NCBI GenBank assembly: GCA_035539175.1
Contig: DATLIY010000008.1
Coordinates: 558,001-622,000 of the forward strand
Length of the DNA: 64,000 bases
Reading direction: 5' to 3'
Source of the DNA: Acidisarcina sp.
Lineage (GTDB): Bacteria; Acidobacteriota; Terriglobia; Terriglobales; Acidobacteriaceae
Each line of letters starts with the position of its first letter. Within the stretch, counting starts at the first letter, position 1. The notes below the pieces were generated by a model that ran no database searches, was not told the DNA's origin, and was given only the letters and a program-made list of their open reading frames with translations. The position numbers and the translations under genes are program-made. This document shows positions 1 to 8,035 of the stretch, piece after piece.

Positions 1-253
1 GCTTGCTCCAGGCGCTGGAGTTCAGGCAATCCACAATGCCGTCGATTACCTTGCCCAGACCACCCTGGAACTGCGCCGGATCAAGCACATGCTTATTGGC
101 AATAGCATCGGTCAGATTGATGGCGGATCCCACCATCGACAAGGCCGCCGCCTTCTTCTGATCCCCGTTGCCATTCCCAACAAAACTCTCCACACCCTGA
201 ATCATCCCAGGCAGAACTGCCAGACCACGCAGAAACATATTCAAAAAATTCAT
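1..253 (-). CDS. small phage-associated protein, 3' end outside window
   Basis: This reading frame of 84 codons runs off the left edge of the window, so its C-terminus is missing. It starts at an ATG preceded by a GGAGC ribosome-binding site. The visible protein begins with a mildly hydrophobic segment (MNFLNMFLRGLAVLPG) and continues as an alanine- and glycine-rich, probably helical protein without a motif I recognise. It is the most downstream gene seen in the leftward structural operon, after the XhlA-like gene. That is where lysis or host-interaction genes often lie, but no function can be assigned from the sequence. Confidence 0.6.
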   Translation of the reverse strand, partial: MNFLNMFLRGLAVLPGMIQGVESFVGNGNGDQKKAAALSMVGSAINLTDAIANKHVLDPAQFQGGLGKVIDGIVDCLNSSAWSK

Positions 254-378
254 TCTTGCTCCTTCTTCTTTCGGTTCACAATTCAATTCAAAAAACTTCT
301 CATCCCGACCATCGAGCTATCCCCAACTCCAGCTTCGAGCCCCCAAAGCGAACAAGCTCCCCATCGATCCTTGTCGCT

Positions 379-618
379 TCAGAGAAAGCTGAAGCTGATG
401 GAATGGCGTCGCATTACCTCGCTTGCTAAATGCAACAAAGTGACAAGCGCTCCCATCGCTGCCGCAAAGCCCTTGGCTCTTTGCCACTGCAACTCATGCC
501 GTTCTACGCGCCCCTCCAGAACACCTAGCCGGCCAGTCTGGCCATCCCCTAGCAATGTGGCCATCTGATTCTTCAATACGCACAGGTCCGCCAGCACCTG
601 CGCCTCAAACTCGTTCAT
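379..618 (-). CDS. XhlA-like small membrane protein (lysis module)
   Basis: This 79-residue protein starts at the ATG at 618, which has an AGGG ribosome-binding site; an upstream in-frame TTG at 639 lacks one. The N-terminal half (MNEFEAQVLADLC, then GRVERHELQW) is a short charged coiled-coil. The C-terminal third (KGFAAAMGALVTLLHLA) is a single membrane-spanning helix. A coiled coil followed by one helix near the end of a late phage operon is the layout of the haemolysin XhlA family, which assists holin or endolysin action. The family call is by similarity of layout. No endolysin is visible, though one could lie left of the window. Confidence 0.55.
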   Translation of the reverse strand: MNEFEAQVLADLCVLKNQMATLLGDGQTGRLGVLEGRVERHELQWQRAKGFAAAMGALVTLLHLASEVMRRHSISFSFL

Positions 619-697
619 CTCTCTATCCCTGCTGACCAACGGAGACGATCGTCTCCCGGTCTCAACTCTCTCGAACGTTCGGGCTTATCGCCCTCTC

Positions 698-3010
698 TTA
701 CATTGGTAAGTTCAGAAACACCGCGCTGGAAAAGCGCGAATACACAGGTGGGGTTGATCCGTCGTACATGCGAATGTAGTACTGTTCAGCCGCTGCCCAG
801 CGTGGAATGTTGAAGTGCTGAACCGGGCTGCGCAGGACCAGATCACTGTCCGTACCCGGACCGAAAGCCCAGTCGCGCCGCCGCACCTCGAACCCTCCCC
901 CTGTCGGAGGAGCCATGCCTGCATCCACCGCGATTGTCCCCCCACTCACCTGGGCGCTCAGATTCGGAAGATTGCTCAGCACCGGAATGTCAGGACTCTG
1001 TGGAATCCACGCATCCGCTGGAACTGCGGAGGAAACCGCCAGCGAAAGCTCTCGTGCCCAGTCATTCGCAACATCAATGGTGTACTGCAGTAATTCCGGC
1101 GCACTCGGCGTCAGATCCAATTTGACCTCGCGAACTACGACGTCAGATTGAAAAGCACCGGATGCAAAGTTGATAGCGAGTAGATCTCCCGGCCACACAT
1201 CAGCCTGTGTCGTGTCTCCGTCAAGCACAGCCATTGTGTACTTACCTTCAAGAGCAGCCGACCGGCTACAGGAAGTATTTAGCAATGCCAGTGCGCCGTT
1301 CTCGCAGTCTGCGGAGCTCCTCGCCTTGGGCCGCGTCAGCGTGCCTGTCAGACGAGAAGTTCCAGGGATCGCCCCCCTGCTCTCCGCCGTCACACTCGCT
1401 GGTTGAGAGAGCCTGGCGATGGCACGCCGTCGTGTTCTGTAACAAACGCTGATACTTGATCCCGCTGGCGGAACAGAACCGGCAAAGAATCGCAGCGTTC
1501 CCGCCGAATCCAGTTTGCAATCGCCATCGGTGCTCTTCGTGCCGACTCGCTTGCTTGCCCACCCTCCGCCTTGCGGCTCGACCTGGACCCATACAGGAAT
1601 GCGTTCCCATACCCGCATGCTCCGCAAACTCCCCGTCAAGCTAGTGCTGCTCGCGAGCACCAGGCTGCATACCGCCGGAGCCTGGCTAATCGATCCGTCA
1701 TATAGAATCGTCGCTACTCCAGGAATCCCATTCACGGTCTCCTGCACTTCCATCAACACGCTTGCAGCCGCAGGAATCAAGTTCCCGCCAAACTGCTCCA
1801 GCCCCGCATCCCCCAGAGAGTAGAAGCTCTCCAACACACGTTGAGCCTCTACGCTGTAAACACGTAACCGTAGCGTGTACAAATTGCCCGTGCTGATCGG
1901 CAAAGCAGCACCTGCCTCGGTGCCACCGACTACTGGTACAAGGCATGTGCTCCCGGAAACCTGCTTCACGCGAAAACCCGCAAAGCAATTTGCCTCCGTG
2001 CTGGCTCCCCGGCAAAGGCTAAGCAGCAATCCATCGCTCCCGGCACCCAGACTTACTCCGCTCGCCTCCAGCAGCAGTGACCCGCCAATCTCAAGCGTGT
2101 TTACCGAGGAGAGATAGGTTTGTCCCTCAATCCCGCTCCCGCCATTAAAAGTAAGTCCTGCGGCGGTCACGGCCAGATGGGATCCCGGATCCACCACCTG
2201 CCACATCCGGGTATCGATGCTTGGACTATTGAAGTCATCCTGATACCAGGTCTTGCCGCTACCCGTAGAGGTAAATGGTTTGGCCGTCAGGTTGAACACC
2301 GCGGTCGTTCCATCTCCCTGAAAAAGTTCGGTCACGTAGGCTGAAGGCTCTTCTTCTCCACAGAGAGTTGCGTCATTCACGAGCATCTTCGTCTTCGCTG
2401 CGGTCAGCGTCTGAACCTGCAGCGTTCCATCTGCCTCGCTCAGTTGGTGCACCGTCGTGCCTATCGGCGCCAGACTCACACTACCATTCAGGGCTCGGTA
2501 GGAGGACCGTGCTGTTGAAGCCACCACCTGCGCGTTTTTTGACCAGCTCTCCGTCTCCTGGGGGCTGAACCTCCCGAGCAACGGCGAGCCAGTACCGCCC
2601 GCTAGTTGGAGCAAACCTCCTGCCCGGGAAATCAGAGTGCTCATGAGCGTCGAAGCAGGCTGTCCCGAGGTATTGCTACTACGGGAGAGCTCTTGCCTAT
2701 CCAGCAGAAGCTCATCGCTGATCGCGAAAATAACTGCACTAAATGTTGTCCCCTCGACTCCAGCGCCCAGATACTCCAGCACCGGCTCCGTTGCTACGTA
2801 GCCCGTAAAATAAAGAACCCCACTGTCGTTGCCAACTACGATTCGCGAATTTCGTAACAGTGTTGGTGACGTGCCTGTCGAAAGTACACCGAAGGTGCAG
2901 GTTGATGGCTCGTTGAGCTTTCTGACAATCTTTAGAGGGTGCTTCGCATCTATCGTCGAGCTGTAGTCACGCGGTCCTGTCCCGTCCAGCAAATCAATGG
3001 TTATCTTCAC
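698..3010 (-). CDS. phage tail/baseplate-like protein
   Basis: This 770-residue protein starts at a GTG with an AAGGA site seven bases upstream. Residues 1-250 (MKITIDLLDGTG start) resemble the hub-like N-terminal domains of phage distal-tail or baseplate proteins. Residues of about 260-480 form a jelly-roll or laminin-G-like insertion that could bind carbohydrate. The last 90 residues look like a fibronectin type III-like beta domain (FEVRRRDWAF, then YYIRMYDGS). It follows the tail-tube-like gene in the leftward operon, where tail-tip genes usually sit. Tail association is inferred from position and domain style; I recognise no catalytic motif. No tape-measure gene lies between it and the tail tube. 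Confidence 0.6.
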   Translation of the reverse strand: MKITIDLLDGTGPRDYSSTIDAKHPLKIVRKLNEPSTCTFGVLSTGTSPTLLRNSRIVVGNDSGVLYFTGYVATEPVLEYLGAGVEGTTFSAVIFAISDELLLDRQELSRSSNTSGQPASTLMSTLISRAGGLLQLAGGTGSPLLGRFSPQETESWSKNAQVVASTARSSYRALNGSVSLAPIGTTVHQLSEADGTLQVQTLTAAKTKMLVNDATLCGEEEPSAYVTELFQGDGTTAVFNLTAKPFTSTGSGKTWYQDDFNSPSIDTRMWQVVDPGSHLAVTAAGLTFNGGSGIEGQTYLSSVNTLEIGGSLLLEASGVSLGAGSDGLLLSLCRGASTEANCFAGFRVKQVSGSTCLVPVVGGTEAGAALPISTGNLYTLRLRVYSVEAQRVLESFYSLGDAGLEQFGGNLIPAAASVLMEVQETVNGIPGVATILYDGSISQAPAVCSLVLASSTSLTGSLRSMRVWERIPVWVQVEPQGGGWASKRVGTKSTDGDCKLDSAGTLRFFAGSVPPAGSSISVCYRTRRRAIARLSQPASVTAESRGAIPGTSRLTGTLTRPKARSSADCENGALALLNTSCSRSAALEGKYTMAVLDGDTTQADVWPGDLLAINFASGAFQSDVVVREVKLDLTPSAPELLQYTIDVANDWARELSLAVSSAVPADAWIPQSPDIPVLSNLPNLSAQVSGGTIAVDAGMAPPTGGGFEVRRRDWAFGPGTDSDLVLRSPVQHFNIPRWAAAEQYYIRMYDGSTPPVYSRFSSAVFLNLPM

Positions 3011-3104
3011 AAGCGATCCTTCTCGATGGTCCCCGCACCGTGGTTCCGCGAACTGGTTGACGCTGCCCTTCGCGATTCTTCACAGAAAGTAGCAGCAGCG
3101 AAAA

Positions 3105-4058
3105 TTAGAGAGGCATCCCTGCCGCTGGCAGAAAGCTGCGATAGCACAATGCCGGTTGTCCATCCTTGATATCCACTACAGGCATAGCCCGAAACTCCGC
3201 CGCTAGGCAGATCCTCTCCAGCGTTCCAGCTACAGGATGCGTAGACTCCTGTCCGCCCTTCATCGCCTGCAGACGCGGATAGTTGTAGAGAATGCGCTCG
3301 CCCTCCTCCCCATCCATGACGAAAAGTGCAGACCATTCCTGGAAGAATGTTCCGCCCTCGCGATCCATGAATCCGGCTACGGTCTGTACGCGCATCGCCG
3401 CAGATGGCGCACCAGCAAGGAGTGGCTCTTCAAGTTGAACGGAACCCGCTCCGACCGCGGCAACACGGGAGACGTTCAATGTCAGTCGCCGCACATAGTG
3501 AACATCGCCCTGCACTGCCGTTGCATTTCTGATGTACGCACACGAGGCGCCACTTCCCACATATCCCGTCTGCCCCGTGTAATCCACATCAACCGCAACT
3601 CTTTGTCCAACGCTGAACGTTGCTGCATCGGTAGAGCTCATCATTAACGTCGTTGCAGTCGACCCTGCGACTAGAGATACCGCGTTCGTGCCCGGAGGAG
3701 TAAGCAGATTCCAATGATCCGACCCTGCGGCCAGGGCCATCTGCAGCTTTCCCCAGTGCAGAAAGCGCAGCGATACCGAGGCGTCGATCTTTTGCCGTAC
3801 CTGTACCTTGCTGGCACCAGGCGCACCTGCAGCCAATGAGCCAATCTCGCTCGCCGACTTCCTGCTGAAGTTATCCACCCAGCCAAGATCTATCCATGGC
3901 GCCGGAGGATTTTCGAGATCGAATCTCCCGAACTGTGCAGCATCAAATGGAACCGGAGCAGGCAGCGTGCGGTCAACCGGCGCAAAATATGCCCGAATGC
4001 GACGAGTGATGGGCGCCGAAGCGTTTACAGCACAACCTTGAGTCGTTGCTGTGCTCAT
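3105..4058 (-). CDS. phage tail tube-like protein
   Basis: The protein has 317 residues. The chosen ATG at 4058 has a very strong AGGAGGAG site and overlaps the upstream gene by four bases (ATGA), so a longer frame reaching 4157 is rejected. The N-terminal region mentions a recurrent pattern (FAPVDRT, WIDLGWVDNF, KVQVRQKIDASVS) that I associate with tail-tube or major-tail proteins in Acidobacteriota prophages. The middle is beta-rich with a short internal domain (VGQRVAVDVDYTGQTG). Its place after the connector genes and before the baseplate gene fits a tail structural role. The exact identity is inference. Confidence 0.5.
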   Translation of the reverse strand: MSTATTQGCAVNASAPITRRIRAYFAPVDRTLPAPVPFDAAQFGRFDLENPPAPWIDLGWVDNFSRKSASEIGSLAAGAPGASKVQVRQKIDASVSLRFLHWGKLQMALAAGSDHWNLLTPPGTNAVSLVAGSTATTLMMSSTDAATFSVGQRVAVDVDYTGQTGYVGSGASCAYIRNATAVQGDVHYVRRLTLNVSRVAAVGAGSVQLEEPLLAGAPSAAMRVQTVAGFMDREGGTFFQEWSALFVMDGEEGERILYNYPRLQAMKGGQESTHPVAGTLERICLAAEFRAMPVVDIKDGQPALCYRSFLPAAGMPL

Positions 4059-4543
4059 TGCACTCCTCCTGCTTGCCGGGCTAGAACTGTGACCTTGACC
4101 ACGCGTTCCAGGGAATCGCGACTCATGGTCGTCGCGCCGAATACAGGTTCGGTCCACAAGACAGTCATTCCCGTAGCCGTCGCAGGGACCACGCTGTAAT
4201 TCATGACTGGTGCCGATAGCGGTCTAAGGATCTGCAGCAATTCCTCGTCCATGATCGCCAAGAGCCGTCCGCGATCCAGGCCGAGTGCCGCCTCGGTTCC
4301 CACCGTCCCATAGTGGATTTCGCATCCTAGGATTGCCATCGTTTGTGGCAACACCGGGTCCTTCTCCAGCACGGTCCATCGCAGCACAAAAACGTTCCGC
4401 GGCATCTTTGCTGCCACCGGCTCGGCGTCCTCTACCAGGATTCCTGGTCTCAGCGCTCCACGCACCATCATCGTGCGTTGGGGATTGACCACTGCCAATC
4501 TGTCCCGCAGCGCGATATAAAACGTGTCCTTCGCATCCAACAT
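4055..4543 (-). CDS. phage tail terminator/completion-like protein
   Basis: This 162-residue protein starts at ATG 4543 with a GAGGCGAAAG site; the open frame upstream to 4648 lies inside the preceding gene and is not used. It begins MLDAKDTFYIALRDRL and is a mixed alpha/beta protein without recognised catalytic residues. Size and position, between head-tail connector genes and the tail-tube gene, match tail terminator or minor tail completion proteins of siphophages. Its stop overlaps the start of the tail-tube gene by four bases, suggesting translational coupling. The function is inferred from synteny only. Confidence 0.45.
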   Translation of the reverse strand: MLDAKDTFYIALRDRLAVVNPQRTMMVRGALRPGILVEDAEPVAAKMPRNVFVLRWTVLEKDPVLPQTMAILGCEIHYGTVGTEAALGLDRGRLLAIMDEELLQILRPLSAPVMNYSVVPATATGMTVLWTEPVFGATTMSRDSLERVVKVTVLARQAGGVQ

Positions 4544-4556
4544 TCTTTCGCCTCGC

Positions 4557-5000
4557 TTATATCCCCTGCGCCTTCGGCAAGGCTTCGCGTAAAAGCAGCC
4601 TGTAGAGGTATATCCGCCCACACCACTCCGAGGCGGAGATAGATTCAATCAGAAATGTGTTCGTCCCCACCAGTATGGAGACCGCCTCGGCGAATAGAGC
4701 TTCCGCGGAGCCCAGTTGGGAAGCGCTGAGCTGCGCCTCCACGGCACATGCCGAGAGCAGCAGTTCCCACCTGTACTCCGAGCCCTCGACCATCGTTGCC
4801 CGCACGCGGCGAAATACGACAGGGCTAAGCACCAGATCTTGATAAGAACCGCTGTCTAGGCCCACTTGATCGCCGTCCGTGGCACACGGTGCGGTCGGCA
4901 ATCGCAGTAGAACTGAAGTGCCTCCAAGCGACCGTAACAGCGCATCCGCGGCTCGCTGTGCAGCCTCCGTTGGATTCCGTACACTTACATCCGCTCCCAT
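4557..5000 (-). CDS. phage head-tail joining region protein, unknown
   Basis: The protein has 147 residues and starts at the ATG at 5000, five bases after the connector stop codon, with a GGGG site upstream. An in-frame GTG at 5021 would overlap the connector and has a poor ribosome-binding site. No motif is recognised. The protein has an alpha-helical N-terminus (EAAQRAADALLRSL) followed by beta-rich sequence. Synteny with HK97-type phages suggests a head-tail joining or neck protein. I would not go further than phage structural. Confidence 0.45.
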   Translation of the reverse strand: MGADVSVRNPTEAAQRAADALLRSLGGTSVLLRLPTAPCATDGDQVGLDSGSYQDLVLSPVVFRRVRATMVEGSEYRWELLLSACAVEAQLSASQLGSAEALFAEAVSILVGTNTFLIESISASEWCGRIYLYRLLLREALPKAQGI

Positions 5001-5005
5001 ATCAG

Positions 5006-5632
5006 TTACCCCAACCGGCACGAAACATACGGCCGCAACAACGCCTTCACCTGCTCGTCAAGCAGCGTCGCTGCGAAGTAATCCATACGCATCGTGTCCA
5101 TCTTTGTCGATTTCACGTTGAGCGAAGGTGTCGCCTGCGCATTCTTTACAATCTGTGCGCACGCGCTCTGCACGGCACTGGGAATCACAGTCAGCCCCGC
5201 CGTATAAGTAACCTCCACTTCGTTGTATGGAAGCCCGAGAAGGTTATAAGGCAGCGTCACCTCACCCGTGTCGGCCACAAAGTCCAGCGTCGAGCTATCG
5301 AGCATCGTCCATGTTCCCGGAAGGGAAAATGCCCACGCAATCTCCGATCTCATCGGCTCTAGAACGATCTCTCCGCGTCTGGGCCGCGCATATCGGGCCC
5401 TTACCGTGATCCATGGTGAGGTTCCCGGTGCAACGACTGCCAGTGGAAGGTAACTCAGCCGAATACTTTGGCTTCCCTCCACGACGCGCAATCTCTCCAC
5501 ATACTGCGTCACACTCAGGCTGGTTCGCCGGCAGTGAGCATCCATCAATGCGGAAGCCGCCGTGATCCAGTCATCCGTCGTGTTCGGAGCCAATCCAAAA
5601 TTCTCGTAGTCCGTCGGCTGCAGATATCCCAT
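5006..5632 (-). CDS. phage head-tail connector (gp6-like)
   Basis: This 208-residue protein has the typical N-terminal helical pattern of gp6-type adaptor proteins (DDWITAASALMDAHC). A beta-rich segment follows and then a C-terminal helical region (QSACAQIVKNAQ) that normally packs into the dodecameric ring under the portal. It starts at ATG 5632 with an AAGGG site. It lies downstream of the capsid gene, separated by about 200 bases that contain a strong hairpin, and is followed within five bases by the next neck gene. The family assignment is by pattern and position. Confidence 0.6.
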   Translation of the reverse strand: MGYLQPTDYENFGLAPNTTDDWITAASALMDAHCRRTSLSVTQYVERLRVVEGSQSIRLSYLPLAVVAPGTSPWITVRARYARPRRGEIVLEPMRSEIAWAFSLPGTWTMLDSSTLDFVADTGEVTLPYNLLGLPYNEVEVTYTAGLTVIPSAVQSACAQIVKNAQATPSLNVKSTKMDTMRMDYFAATLLDEQVKALLRPYVSCRLG

Positions 5633-5705
5633 CTTTACCCTTCATCTCAATACGCCACAGTTACTGTGCCGTATCGTTGTTGCTCCATCTCCCAGAACGC
5701 ATCAA

Positions 5706-5737
5706 GGCCAGACCCGATATTCCCATCGGGTCTGGCC
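5706..5737 (-). terminator. perfect 13-bp hairpin after capsid gene
   Basis: Two 13-base arms (GGCCAGACCCGAT and its complement) flank a six-base loop between the capsid stop at 5835 and the connector start at 5632. The stem is perfect and GC-rich, but neither strand has a good U-tract after it. On the leftward transcript it could act as a partial or Rho-assisted terminator, or as a 3' stabiliser that keeps the capsid message abundant relative to downstream genes. Termination is inferred. Confidence 0.5.
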
Positions 5738-5834
5738 GTGTATCTACGCATCCAGATAAACTCGGCTCAAGGTGGTTGCCTCGACCCAGTCTGGATTCCT
5801 TTATTCCCTCACACTATCTCGTGGAGGGAGGACT

Positions 5835-6803
5835 CTAGCGATCTACCAGAACCTGGTAGTGGGCATAGTTGGCGCCCTTCACCACAACGCCGCCAAACTT
5901 CACGACGACATACTGCGAAGCCAGCGATCCAGGTACTCCAAGCTGGAAGACGCGAGGAGAAGAATCGCTCAGCCAGTGATACTCAATCAGATCCTCCGTC
6001 ACAATGTAGGCAGGCAGCACCGCTGTTCCCGATCCCGGGGTACCGGAATAGCTCAGCGCCCATTCAGGAATGAGAGGCAGGTCGCCGGCCTGGGTCGAAA
6101 GCGTCTTGACCGTGAACCCTGCTCCAATTTCCTTCGAGTTCAGGACAACGTTGAACTCGCTCTTCATCTCACGGTCAATCAGATCCAGTAGTACCGGATT
6201 GGCATAGATCGCTGTGGGGCGAACCGCAAAGCCGCTGTTGGAGACCATCTGCGCAACCGTGGACTTCAAGCCATCTACAATGCTTTGTGTCGTGCCGATC
6301 GTCGTCGTATTCCCACCGGCAGCAATCTGCGCCGACGCGCCGTAATACTGGGTCGACGTCGGAGTGCTCAACGATGTGTCTGCGCCATTCCACAGTGCAA
6401 CGTCGTGCGTGCGCATCACGCCATCGATGGTGTCCACCAGGTCCTTCGCCTGCAGATAGGCAAACTGCTTCTGCTGCGTTCCGAGCTCAATGTCAAACAG
6501 GTTGTAATTCAGCTGCGCCACAAGCGCCTTCAATGGAACGCTACGTTCCACGCGCGTTGGGCTTACAACCGGAGCGACAATGTTCCGTGGATCTACAAAT
6601 CCGGATGTGCTGGGAGATGGAATCCCAATCTCTTCGAAGAAGCGCGAGGGATGGCCCGTCGCCGGCACTTGCTTGATGCGCTGCCCGAACAATCCGCGGC
6701 GGCGAACAATATCCGTGATCTCAGTCTGGTACAACGGCAGTTCGATGGCGCCAGGTCCAATGAAGTCAGCAGCGGAATGGATGTCGAGAAAATTTGCGGT
6801 CAT
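5835..6803 (-). CDS. phage major capsid protein
   Basis: The protein has 322 residues, starting at ATG 6803 (MTANFLDIHSAADF). A longer open frame to 6926 has no supporting ribosome-binding site. The length, the N-terminal region with GPGAIELPLYQTEITD, the central helix-rich segment (VDTIDGVMRTHDVALWNG) and the C-terminal beta tongue (QYVVVKFGGVVV) match the single-chain HK97-fold capsid proteins that follow protease and scaffold genes. It probably forms the shell as pentamers and hexamers. It is the best candidate for the most highly expressed gene of the operon, which may explain the hairpin downstream. Confidence 0.65.
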   Translation of the reverse strand: MTANFLDIHSAADFIGPGAIELPLYQTEITDIVRRRGLFGQRIKQVPATGHPSRFFEEIGIPSPSTSGFVDPRNIVAPVVSPTRVERSVPLKALVAQLNYNLFDIELGTQQKQFAYLQAKDLVDTIDGVMRTHDVALWNGADTSLSTPTSTQYYGASAQIAAGGNTTTIGTTQSIVDGLKSTVAQMVSNSGFAVRPTAIYANPVLLDLIDREMKSEFNVVLNSKEIGAGFTVKTLSTQAGDLPLIPEWALSYSGTPGSGTAVLPAYIVTEDLIEYHWLSDSSPRVFQLGVPGSLASQYVVVKFGGVVVKGANYAHYQVLVDR

Positions 6804-6967
6804 AATTTCTTTCTGCCTGCTCCCAGGCGGTAGTTCCGTGGTTCGTGGATTCTCAGGAGGAGCAATTGCCCATCCTGAAAAAACGACAGTACACTCCCCC
6901 ATAAATCGTTCGCAGTTCTCAGGCAACTTGCCAGAGCACTCTACTTCTTTAGGAGGAGCTCCAGGTG

Positions 6968-7408
6968 TTAGCGCAGCGAGCCAGCGCGAAGAAGCTGTGC
7001 CTTCACCGCGATTCGCTGCTCCAGGCTCAAGCCCGCAAGTGCAGCGTCCAGTGAGCCGGCTTCCACTCGATCCAGATCCTCAAGACCCTGCTTGCTCAGC
7101 AACTGCACCGTGGCAGCAGGCAGAGTCTTACGCGCTGCGGAGGTCTTCACCTCGCGCTGAGCCGCTTGTGCCCTCAACTCGGCAATCTCTTCTTCCGCCG
7201 CCATCAGCTTTTGCTCCAGCTCTTGCTCTCTGCGGCTGCCCTCGTTGTTCTGCTCAACGGTTGCCACAATCTTCTGCACATCTCCAGCCAACGCGGCGCG
7301 TCCCTGTTCCAGCAATGCCACTGTCTTCTCCAGCAGTGTTGCAGCAGCCTCCAGCCGTTCCAGGCTGCCCGCTTCCGAGTCCAATACTTCCCGATTGTCT
7401 AATTCCAT
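6968..7408 (-). CDS. capsid scaffold-like coiled-coil protein
   Basis: This 146-residue protein is strongly charged, glutamate-, alanine- and leucine-rich, and predicted to be a long coiled coil between residues of about 15 and 100 (for example EQELEQKLMAAEEEI). A short helical C-terminus follows. Length and composition fit phage scaffolding proteins, which direct capsid assembly and are then removed by the prohead protease. It lies between the protease and the capsid genes, the usual place. The start ATG has a GGAAGGACA site; its first codons overlap the 3' end of the protease frame by 10 bases. Confidence 0.55.
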   Translation of the reverse strand: MELDNREVLDSEAGSLERLEAAATLLEKTVALLEQGRAALAGDVQKIVATVEQNNEGSRREQELEQKLMAAEEEIAELRAQAAQREVKTSAARKTLPAATVQLLSKQGLEDLDRVEAGSLDAALAGLSLEQRIAVKAQLLRAGSLR

Positions 7409-8010
7409 AAGTGTCCTTCCCTTTCTCTCACCGTCTCACCCATTCCCGTTGAGGAACCGTATGCCGAGCATCGTGCCGCCAACCGCACCGGCCGTCGCGT
7501 CATCGACCGGCACTGCGTTAAGCGAAACGATGTACTGCGATAAGCCGCCTTATCCCGCAACAGAATCGCCGCACCTGTAAAGGTGGCCTTGCTTAGCCTC
7601 CAAACCTCGGCTCGCATATCTTCCACGTGCGCATCCGCCAGTTCGTAGGACATCCCCATCGTCCCTTCCTGGCCGCGAGTCATCTGCTCCTCCACTTCCG
7701 GAAAATCTCTTCCGAAGAGATAACCGCTCACGCGCAACTCATTTCCTTCGACGTTTGCTTCGGTGATAATTCCGCATTTCCTCCGCGCATCGTGTCCATC
7801 CCAACCCGGCCGATAGTCCACTGCCATTCCCAGCAGGGAGGGCAATGCCGCCATCGCTGCCGCACGTGTTAACAGCACACGATGGCCTCTCGCCCCCGAA
7901 GGAGCCTTGTCGCTGGCTACATCCACCAGCGTCAACACGCCTTCAAAGGGAATCCGGTTTGGATGGCCCGCGACTGCAGGAATCTTTAATGCCATTGCTT
8001 CAAGTCTCAT
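7399..8010 (-). CDS. prohead protease-like protein
   Basis: The protein has 203 residues, starting at ATG 8010 behind a GGGAGAG site. Its core (IPFEGVLTLVD, DYRPGWDGHDARRKCG, VSGYLFGRDFPEV, GTMGMSYELAD, KATFTGAAILLRDKAAY) matches phage maturation-protease-like proteins, which cleave the scaffold and capsid during head assembly. The catalytic residues are not assigned with confidence. The last 45 residues look non-native (arginine-rich, SMTRRPVRLAARC). Shifting frame near 7535 would give a more typical tail with NAVPVDD and ending at 7436, so a frameshift or sequencing error is possible. Confidence 0.55.
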   Translation of the reverse strand: MRLEAMALKIPAVAGHPNRIPFEGVLTLVDVASDKAPSGARGHRVLLTRAAAMAALPSLLGMAVDYRPGWDGHDARRKCGIITEANVEGNELRVSGYLFGRDFPEVEEQMTRGQEGTMGMSYELADAHVEDMRAEVWRLSKATFTGAAILLRDKAAYRSTSFRLTQCRSMTRRPVRLAARCSAYGSSTGMGETVREREGHLWN

Positions 8011-8035
8011 TCACTCTCCCACTCGCGTTCTGCTT

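Noticed and set aside
3007-3336. A 109-residue minus-strand frame
   Set aside because: It overlaps the well-supported tail-tube-like gene in another frame and has no motif.
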